Source of the DNA: Gonium pectorale
Lineage: Eukaryota; Chlorophyta; Chlorophyceae; Chlamydomonadales; Volvocaceae
Direction: 5' to 3'
NCBI GenBank assembly: GCA_001584585.1
Contig: LSYV01000048.1
Coordinates: forward strand, 379,395-440,809
Length of the DNA stretch: 61,415 nucleotides
The position numbers and the translations under genes are program-made. This document shows positions 61,311 to 61,415 of the stretch, in pieces (position 1 is the first letter of the stretch; each line of letters opens with the position of its first letter). The notes under the pieces are model-generated. The model saw only the letters and a program-made list of their open reading frames with translations, was not told the origin of the DNA and did not search any database.

Positions 61311-61415
61311 CGTCTTTTTTTTTNTTTTCTGTGGAAAGGTTACAGGCGGAGAGGCGAGAAAGGGCGCAGACAGCGGGAGGGACATGCAGCCCTCCCGTGA
61401 TAAGAACCACCGAAA

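Overview
This window looks like nuclear DNA from a ciliated, photosynthetic volvocine green alga (Chlamydomonadales). The genes are intron-rich with GTGAGT/GTAAG-type donors and CAG acceptors, coding exons are GC-rich, and Ala/Gln/Ser/Pro tracts are common. The gene content includes an intraflagellar transport subunit (IFT57), a PIH-family dynein-assembly factor and a thylakoid-lumen FKBP. No species is assigned. There is one assembly gap (34759-35372) and a single N at 61324.

Layout. 1-7.5 kb: an 11-exon minus-strand TKL-type protein kinase of 1,205 residues, with an N-terminal helical region, a 549-residue low-complexity exon and an intact catalytic domain. 9.2-11.1 kb: an F-box/ankyrin-like gene (copy A). 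11-15.7 kb: gene-poor, with small repeats. 15.8-17.9 kb: a second, divergent kinase-fold gene on the minus strand. 18-21.5 kb: a transposon graveyard, with a broken Ty1/copia reverse transcriptase fragment abutting an inactivated segmental copy of the first kinase's 5' end. 23.6-30 kb: F-box/ankyrin copies B and C, a tandem duplication of about 4.4 kb. 33-37.6 kb: a two-domain universal-stress-protein-like gene interrupted by the gap. 40.5-43.5 kb: a lumenal FKBP18-type immunophilin (minus). 44.5-48.6 kb: IFT57 (minus). 49-53.4 kb: a PIH1-domain gene, probably MOT48 (plus), divergent from IFT57 with 426 bp between the start codons. 55-56.9 kb: F-box/ankyrin copy D. 58.5-61.3 kb: two decayed copies of the last MOT48 exon and an inverted copy of a dispersed repeat.

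For the two kinases, FKBP18, IFT57 and the PIH1 gene I chose splice sites by hand. All junction phases agree and each model gives one open frame, which is the main support for these calls. How the genes work together: IFT57 and the PIH1 factor both serve cilia (transport and dynein pre-assembly), and their head-to-head arrangement suggests a shared promoter. The four F-box/ankyrin genes are one expanding family. The other genes have no evident common pathway. Long stretches between genes hold only repeats and decayed fragments.
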